64,000 nt of DNA from Ariolimax columbianus (GCA_036924085.1 JAVGWX010000004.1:81788441-81852440), one strand, 5' to 3'; positions 11,764-22,727 are shown, numbered from the stretch's first letter. Numbers and translations are program-made. The notes: generated by a model from the sequence alone, not told the origin.

Positions 11764-13336
11764 ATCTTCTTGAAAAATCCGTGCAATGTATCAGGGGCCT
11801 CATCTATATCTGTCATTATGGCTTCTGCTGCTATTTCATGTAGTCCTACCGATTTCCCTTTTTTGAGTTTGGATATGGCCCTTTGGATTTCTATCTTACT
11901 TTGTGAGTTGCCGTCCAAATTCAGGGTCTCCTCTGCTGGTGGGATGTTTGGTGCTTCTTGTGGTGGAAGTCTGTTTAGACTTTCTTTGAAATACCCAACC
12001 CATCTTTTTTATTGTTCCTCCGATTATGTAAAAATCCTGCCTTCTCTATCTTTGATTGGTTTGTCTGTGGTTTGTCTGTCTGTATATATTTATTTTCCAT
12101 TTTCTTTGTTAATGAGTAGATATTTTTCATATTTCTTCTCACTGCTGCCTCTTCTGCCTCTTGTGCCAGCTTATCAATATATTCCCACTTATTTTTCCTT
12201 ATACATGTCTCGACCTATTTGTCTGTAACATAATAATTACTCTCTGCTTCTGCTTTGGTGGCTCACGTTCGGCAATTGTTGAGTATAGCTTTCTTCTTTT
12301 TCCTTTATTCTTTTTTAATGCAATGTCTCTGTTGTGATCCATTCTTTGTGTTGGTTTCTCTTGAATCCCACAGTTTCTTCACACGTCTTATTCCACATCT
12401 CTTTAGCCTGGTCTCACATACTATTAATGTCCATTTCTTCATCCTCAAATAGCTCTTGTAGCACTTGGTATCTGTTATTAATTTTTAAGCTAAATTATGT
12501 CTTCTTCTCCTGGTGCTGCAATAAGTGTACATATTGTTCTCCTTGCGCCCTGTCCTGGGTACTTTTTAGTTTGAGCTGCAAAATCCCCAGCAACATGTGG
12601 TAGTTTGACGCTACATCTTTGCCTCGCATTACTCTTACATCTTGTAGCGTACTTCTGAACGCTTGACTGACACAGATGTGATCAATGTGATTTTCCGTTA
12701 CATAGTCTGGAGATCCCCTTGTGGCCTTATGTATCTGTTTTATGTGGAACCATGCTTCACCCAATTATTACTTTGTGTAGCGCACTTAGCTCTGCAAACA
12801 TTTCTCCATATTCGTTCATCGGTCCCATTCCTTGTCTCCCCAAAATCTATTCGTAACTTAGGTTGTCCGATCTCAATTTAGCACTGACATCTCCCTTTAA
12901 ATTTAAGAGTTATTTCATTTTCTGCGTGTCAAGGACCTCTTCCAGCTTGTTGTAGAACTTTTACTATTTATCATCGTCAGCCTCGTTAGTTGGGGCATAG
13001 CACTGAATGATGTTTATATTGATGTGTTTGTTCCTTGTTCTAAAGCTTACACTCATGATTCGGTTGATAATAGCCTCCCACTTTATGAGCACCCGTTGTG
13101 CTTTTCTGGAGATAATCAGTGCCACTACCTCTGTATGTTGGGCATCAGTTCCCTCCCCTCGTTTCCAGATACATTATTATTTCCCCAGTAGTCAGTCTCA
13201 TCTTTCCTGATTGTGTCCATCTTGTTTCGCACAGTCCTAACACTGCCAATTTGTAATTCCTCATCTCTTTAGCTAATTGATCTGTTTTACCTGTTCTAAC
13301 ATTCCATGTCGCTATATTTGTTTTCTTTTTGGTATT

Positions 13337-13792
13337 CAGAAGGGCAGTCAGCCGTGCAGCTTCCTTGTGGCTTTCAGAGGGGCAGTCAGCCGTGGAGCTT
13401 CCTTGTGGCTTTCAGAGGGGCAGTCAGCCGTGGAGCTTCCTTGTGGCTTTCAGAGGGGCAGTCAGCCGTGGAGCTTCCTTGTGGCTTAGAGACGGGCAGT
13501 CAGCCGGGGAGCTTCCTTGTGGCTTTCAAAGGGGCAGTCAGCCGTGGAGCTTCCTTGTGGTTTTCAGAGGGGCAGTCAGCCGTGGAGCTTCCTTGTGGCT
13601 TTCAGAGGGGCAGTCAGCCGTGGAGCTTACTTGTGGCTTACAGACGGGCAGTCAGCCGTGGAGCTTCCTTGTGGCTTTCAGAGGGGCAGTCAACCGTGGA
13701 GCTTCCTTGTGGCTTACAGACGGACAGTCAGCCGGAAAGCTTCTTTGTGGCTTACAGAAGGGCAGTCAGTCGGGAATCTTCCTTTTGGCTTT
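13337..13792. repeat. 38-bp minisatellite, about 12 copies, in the LINE 5' region
   Basis: The unit includes gggcagtcagccgtggagct and tccttgtggctttcagag. It lies just upstream, in LINE orientation, of the endonuclease start (ATWNVRT near 13310). The related 5' fragment at 19095-19370 has only about one unit at this point. Confidence 0.93.
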
Positions 13793-13890
13793 CACTCCAC
13801 TACGTCATTCTTCTCGTTTTCTAAGGCCCTTTTTCTCGCTTGGCCGTTAGCTTTTGCATTGTTATCAATGTTTTCTTAACCGACTTTAAA

Positions 13891-14422
13891 AAAAATAGAT
13901 TTAGGTGGTCGGCCCTATCCAACTTAGGTGACCCTTTTGGAAGCTTTCACTTCCGTTGGCTTAGCTCCTGTGATCATGGAGAAATGCAAGCTCCTTTACC
14001 ATTATTTAAAAGTAACGGACGAGGGAATAGGTCCAAAAAAATACTGAAACCGTGTATGTTGAGTCGAAAAGCACAGATATTCAATCTTCGCTGCAAACTG
14101 CGAACATCATTTTATCAGGATGAAAAAGAAGAATAAAAGGAAGAAGATGAAGATGGTAATCTTACTTGTACATCTCCTTGTATAATCCGCTACCTCATTG
14201 CACCTCCAGTCCTTACTATCTCCCCTTAAGATAAAAAGTTGCCGTCTTCCATCTCCTATGCTTATTAGTAGTAAGTCGCATGTCGTTCTACAGAACGTAG
14301 CTTCTTACAACCACCACCTATTTGGCAAGTGTCCAGTACGGAAGGTTGGCATTACTTTCTGATCATGGAGGAGCATTGTGGTGCGTGGAGATAATATGCT
14401 TATTATCTCCTTTTATCTAGAC
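13891..14422. other. No gene recognised
   Basis: Unique DNA between the LINE 5' end and the hAT terminal repeat. Nothing supportable seen. Confidence 0.5.
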
Positions 14423-16640
14423 CAGTGTTTCTCAACCCTAACTGAGTAAGGGCCCCCTTTTGTAAAGAAAAATATGTAAACGTCTCCCCCCCCCCACAAT
14501 ACTCACACCCTTCCCATTACTCTGAATCATTCGTTTTTAATAATTCAGTGAAAGATTTATTTGCTATTAAAAAAATCACTTACCAACTAAATTTTGTGTG
14601 ATAGCTGCGCTTCGTGGGACGCGCTAACCGAACCATAACTGGCTCTATATATGTTTAAAGAAACCTCATGTCTCCACTGTAAGATAATTGCAATCGATGC
14701 GTTGTTTTTGCAGCAGCATCACTACAAAACTAAACCCTTTCTCTACTAAATGTGATGTGAGAAATGCTGAATTAAGGAGTTTAATTTGTTGCTAAAGAAT
14801 AGGATAAGACATCCTAATCTGGATCCAACATTTTTCGTAATGAACGTTACTAAACCGTGCTTCTGCCTCAATCATTTTGTAGCTCAATCAGCTCTTCTTG
14901 GAGAAGTTCAATAACAAGTTCCGCGTCTATTACAAACTGCTCAATCAGCTCTTCTTGGTGAAGTTCAATAACAAGTTCCGCGTCTATTTCAAACTGCTCA
15001 ATCAGCTCTATTTTGAGAAGTTCAATAACAAGTTCCGCGTCTATTACAAACTGCTCAATCAGCTCTTCTTGGAGAAGTTCAATAACAAGTTCCCCGTCTA
15101 TTTCAAACTGCTCAATCAGCTCTTCTTGGAGAAGTTCAATAACAAGTTCCGCGTCTATTTCAAACTGCTCAATCAGCTCTTCTTGGAGAAGTTCAATAAC
15201 AAGTTCCGCGTCTATTTCAAACTGCTCAATCAGCTCTTCTTGGAGAAGTTCAATAACAAGTTCCGCGTCTATTTCAAACGGCTCAATCAGCGATTCTGGA
15301 ATGTTGAGATCCTGCAAATCTTAAAATCTGATCATCATATCATTCTTAAGAGCCTCCTAAAGGCAGCAATACATTTTCCAAAACTACATCTTTCAAGCTG
15401 TCCTTGTCTAACTGCTGCACAACATGGAAACTGATATTGTTCACGACGACCGAGGTTATTTTTTAACAATCCCAATTTCCCGATGAACCCCAGTTTAACT
15501 CCTTTCACTTTGATAAGACTGATGCCGTTCCACTGCAGCTTAAGTAGGGCATCATTCAACTTCTCAAATATATCTGACTTGATAGGCCCAATCTTTACGC
15601 AGTACTTCAGTTTCAATGCTCAGCTGTTCTTTCATTGAATCGAGAAACTCCAAAACGCTATCAAATAACGCCCAAAATATTTTCAAACAAATGCAATTGG
15701 ACAGCCATCTTACTTCCGTGTGTAGAAGAAGATGTTTAATATCATCATCATTGTCATTTCACAATAGACGAAATAATCGATCGTTCAAGGAATGAGATTT
15801 CATTTCATTAATAACACTGATAACTACACTCATTGGTTAATTGAGTACATCGCTCAGTTGTTTGTCTACTAAGTGCTGCCGATGAATTGTTAAGACTTTT
15901 GGTGCCATCTTTTTTAAGTGGACCAGAATACGGCGATAGCGACCAACCATTGCAGGTGCTCCATCTGTCGCACATGCTATAATATTAGAAAATGGAATGT
16001 GTTTTATAATGAAACATTTTACAATGACTTCAAAGCTGGACAAGCCATTGGAACCTGTTGTTAATAATTTTGAGAACACCATTTCTTTCACAAATATTTC
16101 ATTGTTCCCAATCTAGCATGTACACGAGTTGACACAACTCGTAATAGTTCATTTGTAGCTCAAGGTACAAAACCGAATTATAAATAATCAACTGAATGTT
16201 GTCGGCATTTTCGCTTTATTTGTGGCATTTTAGATATATAGCGATTGTTATTTGAGTAAATACAGTTAAATCACAACAACAATAATTTCTCTTGTTTGAC
16301 TCAGCTTAAAATTGGGGATTACTTCGATTTCGATATGTCTAGATTTGTTGAAGCTGAAGAGCCAATCTCCAATTTTTTTTAAAATGCGCCCAGATACGGT
16401 ACATCTTAATTCAACGTTTGAATAATAATAACTGAGAATAAATAGCACGTCATGTCAAAGAATAATTATTTGGCTGTCATTATTCATATTTCTCAAATAC
16501 ATTCACTGACATGATCGAGTATCACGAAAAACGCCCCAAATAAGCAAAAAACGCCCACCAATAATTATGCTAATCACAAATGCCCCCTGACTTTTCTAAA
16601 ACGCCCACTGCGTGCAGCAGTGCCCCGTTGAGAAACACTG
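14423..16640 (-). mobile_element. hAT transposon with both terminal repeats, inactive transposase
   Basis: The ends are perfect 14-bp terminal inverted repeats, cagtgtttctcaac at 14423-14436 and its complement at 16627-16640. The flanking 8-mers (atctagac, atctcagt) share only the first four bases. The minus strand encodes pieces of a ZBED5-like hAT transposase: ATDGAPAMVGRYR (the DGAP region), APKVLTIHRQHL, FEKLNDALLKLQ, GFIGKLGLLKNNLGRRE and ELIEQFEID. Stops separate them; one TAA at about 15838 is a sense AAA in the right-arm copy. The C-terminal part has expanded into a 57-bp repeat. The element would cut and paste itself through its terminal repeats, but this copy cannot encode the enzyme. 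Confidence 0.9.
14878..15298. repeat. 57-bp in-frame minisatellite inside the hAT transposase
   Basis: About seven units containing ctcttcttggagaagttcaa and taacaagttccgcgtctatt. On the minus strand each unit is 19 codons and the array stays open for 149 codons, repeating ELIEQFEIDAELVIELLQE. The flanks are the ordinary transposase sequence. Confidence 0.92.
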
Positions 16641-17019
16641 ATCTCAGTTTCTGACAGTCAACCCAGCCACTTATAGGCCAGTACCGGAAAACGCCGTGTC
16701 GAAAAATGAAATGAACGGACGCAGGTTTTCTGGACCGAACAACGAAAGGCACCTGCCTCTGAACACCACTTACCTTACGCGACATTGAAGTCCCAATTGG
16801 TCCACCTATGTCTATCTATGTGTATGACAACGACAAGAATAGCACCACTGCCATCACCTCAGATAGCATGTATTAAGAAGCGACTAACTGTGTGACATGG
16901 CATAACACCGGCGCAATGGTTAGGTACACTATTAAGAGCAGAATAGGTGACGCATAAAGAACTGCAAAACTCGGTTTCACAATCCCTTTTGTGTTCAGGA
17001 TCATTGGTCAGGGGCATAT

Positions 17020-17400
17020 GGCCATGATAAAGTCTGCAGTTTTCACCAGGTCGGAGCGGCTGCCCCACGGCTTTTGTCTCAGCTCCGCACCCTCTGGCCT
17101 TGTCTGACATCTCATTTTCCTATAGGGTGGGCATACCTGTAGACTGTGTTAAGGATTCTGGCCCCCTGTTTCACATGGGTATTCATCGGTGTGTGAGATC
17201 TTTGGTCGGTATAGATGTTCTAGTAGTTTGCGGTGACCAGTTCTCAATCGAAATAAGGTATTTTGATGGTTTCTTTTGAGTTGGTGAATTATTTGGTCTA
17301 CTGCTTAAGTTCATGTTTTCTCTATAATGATGTATATACTGATTTATGATGATGTTCCTGATCATTCAAATATGGTACTCGGTGATTAAATTGTGCCTCT
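17020..17400 (-). pseudogene. LINE 3' coding fragment (C-terminal RNase H tail)
   Basis: The minus strand carries the C-terminal segment typical of RNase H-bearing LINEs: fragments of a YRPKISHTDEYPC-like motif and YRKMRCQTRPEGAELRQ-like text, with frame breaks. The right-arm equivalent, better preserved, is 23236-23600. It lies just downstream of the secreted-protein gene in both arms. Confidence 0.6.
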
Positions 17401-17492
17401 TTACTGTAATCTTTTTGCTATAGCGTCAACTTTCCATTTTCCTGTGATTCCTCAGGTGGAAGGGTAGCCATTGGACTACTATTGTTGAAGAG

Positions 17493-17763
17493 CTATGGAG
17501 TTTTCCTAGTTGTACATTCTTTTCCCTCCTGGTAGGAATCACGCCGTGTCAAGTTTGGCAGCCACGTAGTTTTTTTAATTGGTACGGTCGCCTCTTCACG
17601 TTCGAAAAATAATGGTAACCTACCGCATTGCACACCTACGGAAAAACTTATAACAGCCAAATGGAATGGTCCGTCTTGGGAGGAAAAGTCACTTACTAAG
17701 TTTGGCACAGCCATGGATTATTCCACACAGCGCAAGGACAATGAGAAAAATGGCGGTGGACAT
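17493..17763 (-). CDS. Small secreted protein candidate, two exons, left-arm copy
   Basis: Exon 1 (17763-17697) starts with a strong signal peptide, MSTAIFLIVLALCGIIHG, and ends in phase 1 at a consensus donor gtaagt (17696-17691). A 61-bp intron with a branch-like gctgtta and pyrimidine-rich tttttccgtag ends at 17636. Exon 2 (17635-17493) is open in the matching phase and ends at TAG. The predicted precursor is 69 residues with three Cys after the signal and basic pairs (KK, RR). A TATA box and initiator lie upstream. The right-arm copy keeps splice sites and stop. No family recognised; a secreted peptide or defence-type product is possible but unproven. Confidence 0.5.
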
Positions 17764-17878
17764 GTCTGTATGACCTCTGGTAATGGTTTAGTCACGTATC
17801 TACGTATCTGATGATCGGTCTTCTCACTTCTCAAGATGAACAGTCGCAGGTACAGTTGCTGGTAGAGTGTTGCACAAA

Positions 17879-17922
17879 GACTGACGTCTGTATAAAGTAA
17901 AGGTACTGAGAGGATTATATAT
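17879..17922 (-). promoter_or_regulatory. TATA box and initiator of the left-arm secreted gene
   Basis: On the minus strand, gaatatataatcc holds a TATA box (17914-17922), followed about 31 bases later by tcagtc (17884-17879), an initiator-like start. The start codon is about 118 bases further. The sequence is the same in the right arm. Confidence 0.45.
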
Positions 17923-17970
17923 TCAATGCCAGCCAGTTAGAAACCGGTTTGAACAATACAGAAAATATAA

Positions 17971-18198
17971 TTGACAAATGGGCCTATTACATGGAGACGC
18001 AGATTTCCAGCAATAAATATTCACTTCGCCCGATTGTGTGAGCGGATAGAAGGCGTGTCTTTAGCGGCAAAAATATCGCATCCTACCCGCTGTACAATCA
18101 TAGTTTATAGATCTGTAAAAGTTGCTATAGTCCGTCTTTTAATTCATAAGCAAGGTCCGAAGCAATTTTCTACAAAACTGCATATCATATCAAAATGA
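17971..18198 (+). CDS. Hypothetical ORF, 75 codons, left-arm copy
   Basis: Unrecognised. It is oriented away from the secreted gene, its ATG about 50 bases from that gene's TATA box, so the two could share a bidirectional promoter. The right-arm copy (22408-22635) has the same length and seven residue differences. The product would be basic and arginine-rich at the start (WRRRFPAINIHF). A third, partial copy at 20270-20400 has a stop, so this may be a repeated sequence that happens to be open. Confidence 0.3.
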   Translation: MTNGPITWRRRFPAINIHFARLCERIEGVSLAAKISHPTRCTIIVYRSVKVAIVRLLIHKQGPKQFSTKLHIISK

Positions 18199-18816
18199 TT
18201 TTTGGCATGCAACATTAGAATATTCATGACGTTAAGTAAATGTTTTTTTCTCTTAGAAATTTGATCAATTTTGAAAAATGTATTCATTAGGCTATATTAA
18301 ATTATAGCAACCTTACTGAATCACATTATTTAACCATTTTTAAGGTACACAGTCGGGCTGTTTTAAAAATAGATGTTTTGATATTCAAATAAGCTTAGTT
18401 AAAAACAAATTACAGATTTTGTCGTGCACAAGTTAGACGCTTTGTCGAGTGCGGAAAACAACCAAGGTCATTCATACGAAACTGTCGTTCAGTTATAGGT
18501 GTATCACAATATTATAGTTTGTGGGCGTGTTATTGTGACATACAGTTGCCTTTACAAAACTACATTGATATCAATTTCAAAATTAGTTTGAAATGTACAT
18601 TTATAACAATGCAGAGGGTTACCGTTTTACTATACAAGTTTAAAAAAATCTAAGATGGGTAATTTGTTTTGCGATATTTATGACCCAGAAAAACGAACTC
18701 AATTGGCCCTCAGTCTTGATTGATCATCCTTTTACCGTTGTATTGGACAAAACTCAGAGTTTACTCATATCAAGCACGGTTTAACGGGACGACGTGGGCT
18801 AGTGGTTAAGTGACAT
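18199..18816. other. Inner left-arm sequence without a gene
   Basis: AT-rich, matched in inverse at 21780-22400. A 103-codon ORF in the right copy (21875-22186, minus) is broken by stops here, so it is not supported. Confidence 0.5.
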
Positions 18817-19090
18817 GGCTCATTCATTTCATTGTGGTATTCTCTACCGTCGGTACTTTTTGATTGGAAAATAAGTTCAACTGCACGGAAAAGTCCAATT
18901 TCACTGCTTTTCTGCAAATGTAAGTATAATGCGCTGCCGTTTGCTGCTTGGAATATGTCTTTTCTGCTCACCATCAATTAATTGCCATTCTTTACCATAG
19001 GTTTGGTGGCAAGCATTGGCCCAGGATTCGTCTAAGTATACAGTGTCACAGCATTGCCTCCTCCGTTCACTTATCTTTCTTATGTATGAC
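18817..19090 (-). pseudogene. DDE transposase fragment (first catalytic Asp), IS630/Tc1-type
   Basis: The minus strand reads DTVYLDESWANACHQTYGK, containing the first catalytic Asp of a DDE_3-type transposase, then DIFQAANGSALY and STDGREYHNEMN. It stops abruptly at the left-arm edge. The rest of the domain lies on the opposite strand at 19371-19850, so an inversion or a second insertion has split the gene. Confidence 0.75.
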
Positions 19091-19094
19091 CACC

Positions 19095-19370
19095 ACAATC
19101 TAATTGATAAAATTCGGTTACGAAAACATTGATAACAATGCAAAAGCAAACGGCCTTGGGAAAGTAAGGGCCTTCGAAAACGAGAAGAATGACGTAGTGG
19201 AGTGAAAGCCGCAAGACAGCTCAACAGTTGACTGCTCTTCTAAATACCAAGAAGAAACAAATATAGCGACATGGAATGTTAGAACAATGTACCAGGCAGG
19301 TAAAACAGCCCAGATAGCTAAAGCGATTAGTAATTACAAATTGGCAGTGCTAAGAACAAGACAAGGTGAA
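19095..19370 (+). pseudogene. LINE 5' end fragment (endonuclease start)
   Basis: The plus strand reads NIATWNVRTMYQAGKTAQIA and AISNYKLAVL, the start of the APE endonuclease, preceded by the 5' region also seen at 13793-13890. It belongs to the family of the LINE at 9656-13890 and carries about one unit of that element's 38-bp repeat. Confidence 0.8.
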
Positions 19371-19850
19371 CAGAAAAGACAAATTCCAAGCAGCAAAGGG
19401 CAGCGCATTTTACTAACATATGCCGAAAAGCAGTGAAATTGGACTTTTCCTTGGAGCTGAAGTTATTTTCCAATGAAAAAGTACCGAGGGTAGAGAATAC
19501 CACAATGAAATGAATGGACACATTTTCAGGCACTGGCTGACGAATGATCTGCTTCCAATTCTGGATAGACCGTCATATCTAGTAATGGATAATGCATCCT
19601 ATCACAATGCAGTATCAGAGGAAGACAGAGTACCAACTGCATCAAATACAAAAGCTCAAATTATGATATGGCTAGCTAAGGAAAAAGTGAATTTTGACGA
19701 GAACGGTCACACTTCTCTGCCACTGCCTGCATATCACGCGCATCTAAACCATATCGAGGTTGTGTGGGCTAAAGTAAAAGGACAAGTTGCCGAAAACAAC
19801 AGCACAATTAAAATGTGCAATGTTGAAATGACGGTCCGACACATCTAACT
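19371..19850 (+). pseudogene. DDE transposase fragment (second Asp and Glu), IS630/Tc1-type
   Basis: The sequence reads KFQAAKGSAFY, EYHNEMNGHIFRHWL, then YLVMDNASYHN (second catalytic Asp) and LPAYHAHLNHIEVVWAKVKG (catalytic Glu in the LNxIExxW motif). An open stretch of 112 codons starts at 19510. The first 145 bases form an inverted repeat with 18817-18965. Upstream stops make it a pseudogene. Confidence 0.85.
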
Positions 19851-19854
19851 ACAG

Positions 19855-20260
19855 CAAACATTTTTTGGTACCAGGTTAGCCTTTCCTTTCCGATCCCTTC
19901 TCATTAGGCAGTCTGCTCTGTTGTAACCTGTTATTCAGGATTAATGCGTGGAGGTGTAGAAGGGTCTTGACAGCTCTGGTTCGCTGGTGCTGCCACTAGC
20001 AGTCAGCTTTGGGTCATTGATCACTGTAGTTCATGCACTGCTCAGCACCTTGACCCCTATGTGTGTTTTAAATTCAGGTATGTGTGTCTTAAGTAAAGGT
20101 ATGTGTGTCGTGGGATGGTTAGACAGGTATAGATGGTCTTAAAGCATATACTCTTGTCTTTGGTTGAAATGTGTGTCCGTCTTTTTGCAAGACTGTCTGT
20201 TTTGTGGCGTGAGGAGAGCGGGCACGCGTGCTCTCTGATGGGCCTGCTTTAAATTAAAGT
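19855..20260 (-). repeat. Dispersed LINE-derived fragment
   Basis: It matches 45190-45470 and 51770-52120 (tcgatcccttctcctta-like text, then gttattcagga). The minus strand resembles a basic LINE C-terminus (RADWLRRRDRRG in the 45-kb copy). A small hairpin, cctgcttt with aaagcagg, lies near 20250. Confidence 0.6.
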
Positions 20261-20269
20261 CAAAGCAGG

Positions 20270-20400
20270 TTTAGTCCGTCTTTTAATTCATAAACAAGGT
20301 CCGAAGTAATTTTCTACAAAACTGCATGCCAGTTCCAAATGATTTTTCGCATGCAGCTTTGTAATATCCATGGCGCTACAACATTGATATTATTTAGTCC
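20270..20400. repeat. Third copy of an arm segment
   Basis: It matches 18120-18245 in direct orientation and therefore 22385-22480 in inverse orientation. The shared phrase is gtccgtcttttaattcataa. It shows that this segment exists three times around the symmetry axis. Confidence 0.75.
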
Positions 20401-20779
20401 ATATATGTTAAGAATTTTGCACATCGGCAAATTCCTTTGATCTTTTAGAACCATTGCAAAGAACTGGCGTTAAATTTAAGTTTTTACAGCACGAAGCTTA
20501 ATCTCTCGTTGTAATTTTGTTCATAGGCGTATCTCCTTAATGGCTTGATAGATCAATTGATTGTTTGTGTTGCCCTTTATGTACAATCGTAAAAATGGAA
20601 CCAATGTCCAACAGTTAGTTCATCCCTTCAGTCACCATTATACCCCAATTTTGTATCAACTGCGCAGCTAATTTTATGTTGCTTAGTGCAACTGAATGTT
20701 AAAATATCTTTGTTGCCATTGTATGTTCACTTAATTGTTTTGATAAACAAACGTCTATTCACCCAAGTCTGCTAATCAG

Positions 20780-21480
20780 TATGTCCTCAAAAGATTATTT
20801 TAATCATTTCTACTCTGTCGATTCAAAGAGGTTGATAATTGTGACTGGCTGGAGAAATTGTAATTCATTTCGTGGCCAGTTATGTTTTTCTTCCCGAAGG
20901 ACATGCTCAACACATTTCTTTCAGAAACGAATGTCTATTTTTGAAAAGTGCTCACGTGTCAGCACTTCAACATCACACATTTTAAATGTGCTGTTCTTTT
21001 CGGCAACTTGTCCTTTGACTTCAGCCCAAACAACCTATATATGGTTTAGATGCGCATGATATGCAGGTAATCGCAGAGAAGTGTCAGTTCCTTAGCTAGA
21101 CATGTCATAATTTTAGCTTTTGAATTTGATGCAGTTGGTACTCTGTCTTCCTCTGATACTGCATTCCAGAATTGGAAGCAGATTATTCGTCAGCCAGTGC
21201 CTGAAAATGTATCCATTCATTTCATTGTGGTAGTCTCAACTGTCGATACTTTTTTTATTGGAAAACAGGTTCAGCTTCATGGAAAAACCATTTTCCCTGC
21301 TTTCGGAATAGGTTAGAATAATGCGCTGCCGTTTGCTGCTTGGATTTCGGTTCACCATCAACTGATTCCCATTGTTTACCATAGGTGTTGTGATTAGCAT
21401 TGACTCAGGATTCGTCTAAGTATACAATGTCATAGCATTGCCTACGCCGATCATTTATCTGCAATGTCATTTCAGTTTCC
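20780..21480 (-). pseudogene. DDE transposase remnant, both halves in one orientation
   Basis: On the minus strand the first-Asp region (21460-21370, YTLDES-type) is followed in order by the HNEMN region (about 21220) and the LxIxxVWAEVKG region (about 21010), with several stops. This is the unbroken arrangement of the gene split at 18817-19850. Confidence 0.7.
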
Positions 21481-22407
21481 AGTGAGTAACAAATCGATTT
21501 TTCGTCAACAGTTTCAAAAACTCCCGTTTTATTGCAGCTCTGTCAAAATGGTCAAATTGTCTTTTTCATACCTTGCTTAATACATTTGTTTAATTTTTTT
21601 TGTTGCGCTCGCCTTATTTCTTAATTCCACAAGTCGGTGTGCTTGCATTATGTTTTTATTTTTTGCTTCGTCAGCTCAGAACATCGAACTTCGGCATGCA
21701 CTTTGTGTAAAGATCATCTTCCTCCTACATTTTCTAAGGGTTTGTTTCCCTGGGGTAACAGCCGGTTATGTGAGACGTGTCACTTAACTACTAGCCCACG
21801 TCGTCCCGTTAAACCGTGCTTGATATGAGTGCACTCTGATATGAGTTTTGTCCAATACAACGCTAAAAGGATGATCAATCAAGACTGAGGGCCAATTGAG
21901 TTCGTTTTTCTGGGTCATGAATATCGCAAAACAAATTACCCATCTTAGATTTCCTGCGGAAAAACTTGTATTGTAAAACGGTAGCCCTCTGCATTGTTAT
22001 AAATGTACATTTCAAACTAATTTTGAAATTGATATCAATGTAGTTTTGTAAAGGCAACCGTATGTCACAATAACACGCCCACAAACTATAATATTGTGAT
22101 ACACCTATAACTGAACGACATGTTTCGCATGAATGACCTTGGTTGTTTTCCGCACTCGACAAAGTGTCTAACTTGTGCACGAACAAAATCTGTAATTTGT
22201 TTTTAACTAAGCTTATTTGAATATCAAAACATCTATTTTTAAAACAGCCCGACTGTGTACCTTAAAAATGTTAAAATGATGTCCAATTCAGTGAGATTGC
22301 TTAATTTAATATAGCCTAATGAATACATTTTTCAAAATGCATCAAATTTCTAAGAGAAAAAAACATTTACTTAACGTCATGAATATTCTAATGTTGCATG
22401 CCAAAAA

Positions 22408-22635
22408 TCATTTTGATATGACATGCAGTTTTGTAGAAAATTGCTTCGGACCTTGCTTATGAATTAAAAGACGGACTATAGCAACTTTTACACTTCGATA
22501 AACTATGATTGTACAGCGGGTAGGATGCGAGACATTTGCGGCTAAAAATACGCCTTCTATCCTCTCACACAATCGGACGAAGTGAATATTTATTGCTGGA
22601 AATCTGCGTCTCAATGTGATAGGCCCATTTGTCAA
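22408..22635 (-). CDS. Hypothetical ORF, 75 codons, right-arm copy
   Basis: Same length and frame as 17971-18198, with seven residue changes (for example W to L and A to V). Its ATG is 50 bases from the TATA box of the secreted gene on the other strand. No family recognised. Confidence 0.3.
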   Translation of the reverse strand: MTNGPITLRRRFPAINIHFVRLCERIEGVFLAANVSHPTRCTIIVYRSVKVAIVRLLIHKQGPKQFSTKLHVISK

Positions 22636-22684
22636 TTATATTTTCTTTATTGTTCAAGCCGGTTTCTAACTGGCTGGCATTGAA

Positions 22685-22727
22685 TATATAATCCTCTCAG
22701 TACCTTTACTTTATACAGACGTCAGTC
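22685..22727 (+). promoter_or_regulatory. TATA box and initiator of the right-arm secreted gene
   Basis: tatataat lies at 22685-22692 and tcagtc at 22722-22727, about 31 bases apart, with the start codon at 22843. Confidence 0.45.

Larger units (their letters stand above)
9656..13890 (-). pseudogene. Near full-length but dead LINE (EN + RT), RTE/CFDP2-like family
   Basis: Read on the minus strand from about 13890: a tandem-repeat 5' region, then an APE-type endonuclease (ATWNVRTGKT, CETRWTQSGK, QCYAPTNEADDDK, DHICVSQ) at about 13320-12500, then RT (AISKLKKGKSVGL, a diverged GITLLPVPGK, LDYAEDLLL for the active site) to about 10700, then C-terminal GSSIDTSGGTD and WIGNTLRKTQSN to about 10090. 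The sequence to 9656 is probably 3' UTR. Many frameshifts exist. The endonuclease SDHH motif reads SNYH and the RT ADD reads AED, so both activities should be lost. Two minisatellites interrupt it (11143-11763, 13337-13792). It is present only in the left arm. Confidence 0.88.
1..18816. repeat. Left arm of a giant inverted repeat
   Basis: Landmarks here recur in reverse-complement, reverse order at 21780-31912. The first 40 bases match the complement near 31912, so the arm probably continues beyond the window. Paired landmarks (left : right) are 60-bp array 1-97 and 2473-2585 : 31691-31912; 52-bp array 2735-3150 : 31300-31580; ORFs 3228-3704 : 30735-31289 and 3825-4052 : 30387-30614; exon 4060-4152 : 30287-30379; satellite 4180-8755 : 27700-30240; hAT 15452-16640 : 26508-27696; LINE tail 17020-17400 : 23236-23600; secreted gene 17493-17763 : 22843-23109; ORF 17971-18198 : 22408-22635. 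Private to this arm are the LINEs at 110-2472 and 7155-8384 and the block 8756-15450. Confidence 0.9.

Noticed and set aside
11119..11918. Long ORFs on both strands
   Set aside because: They are products of a 27-bp repeat with no stop in any frame.
13337..13792. CRISPR-like array
   Set aside because: Units are contiguous with no unique spacers, and the genome is eukaryotic.
21875..22186. 103-codon ORF
   Set aside because: The left-arm equivalent (18425-18725) has several stops and frameshifts, so there is no sign of conservation.
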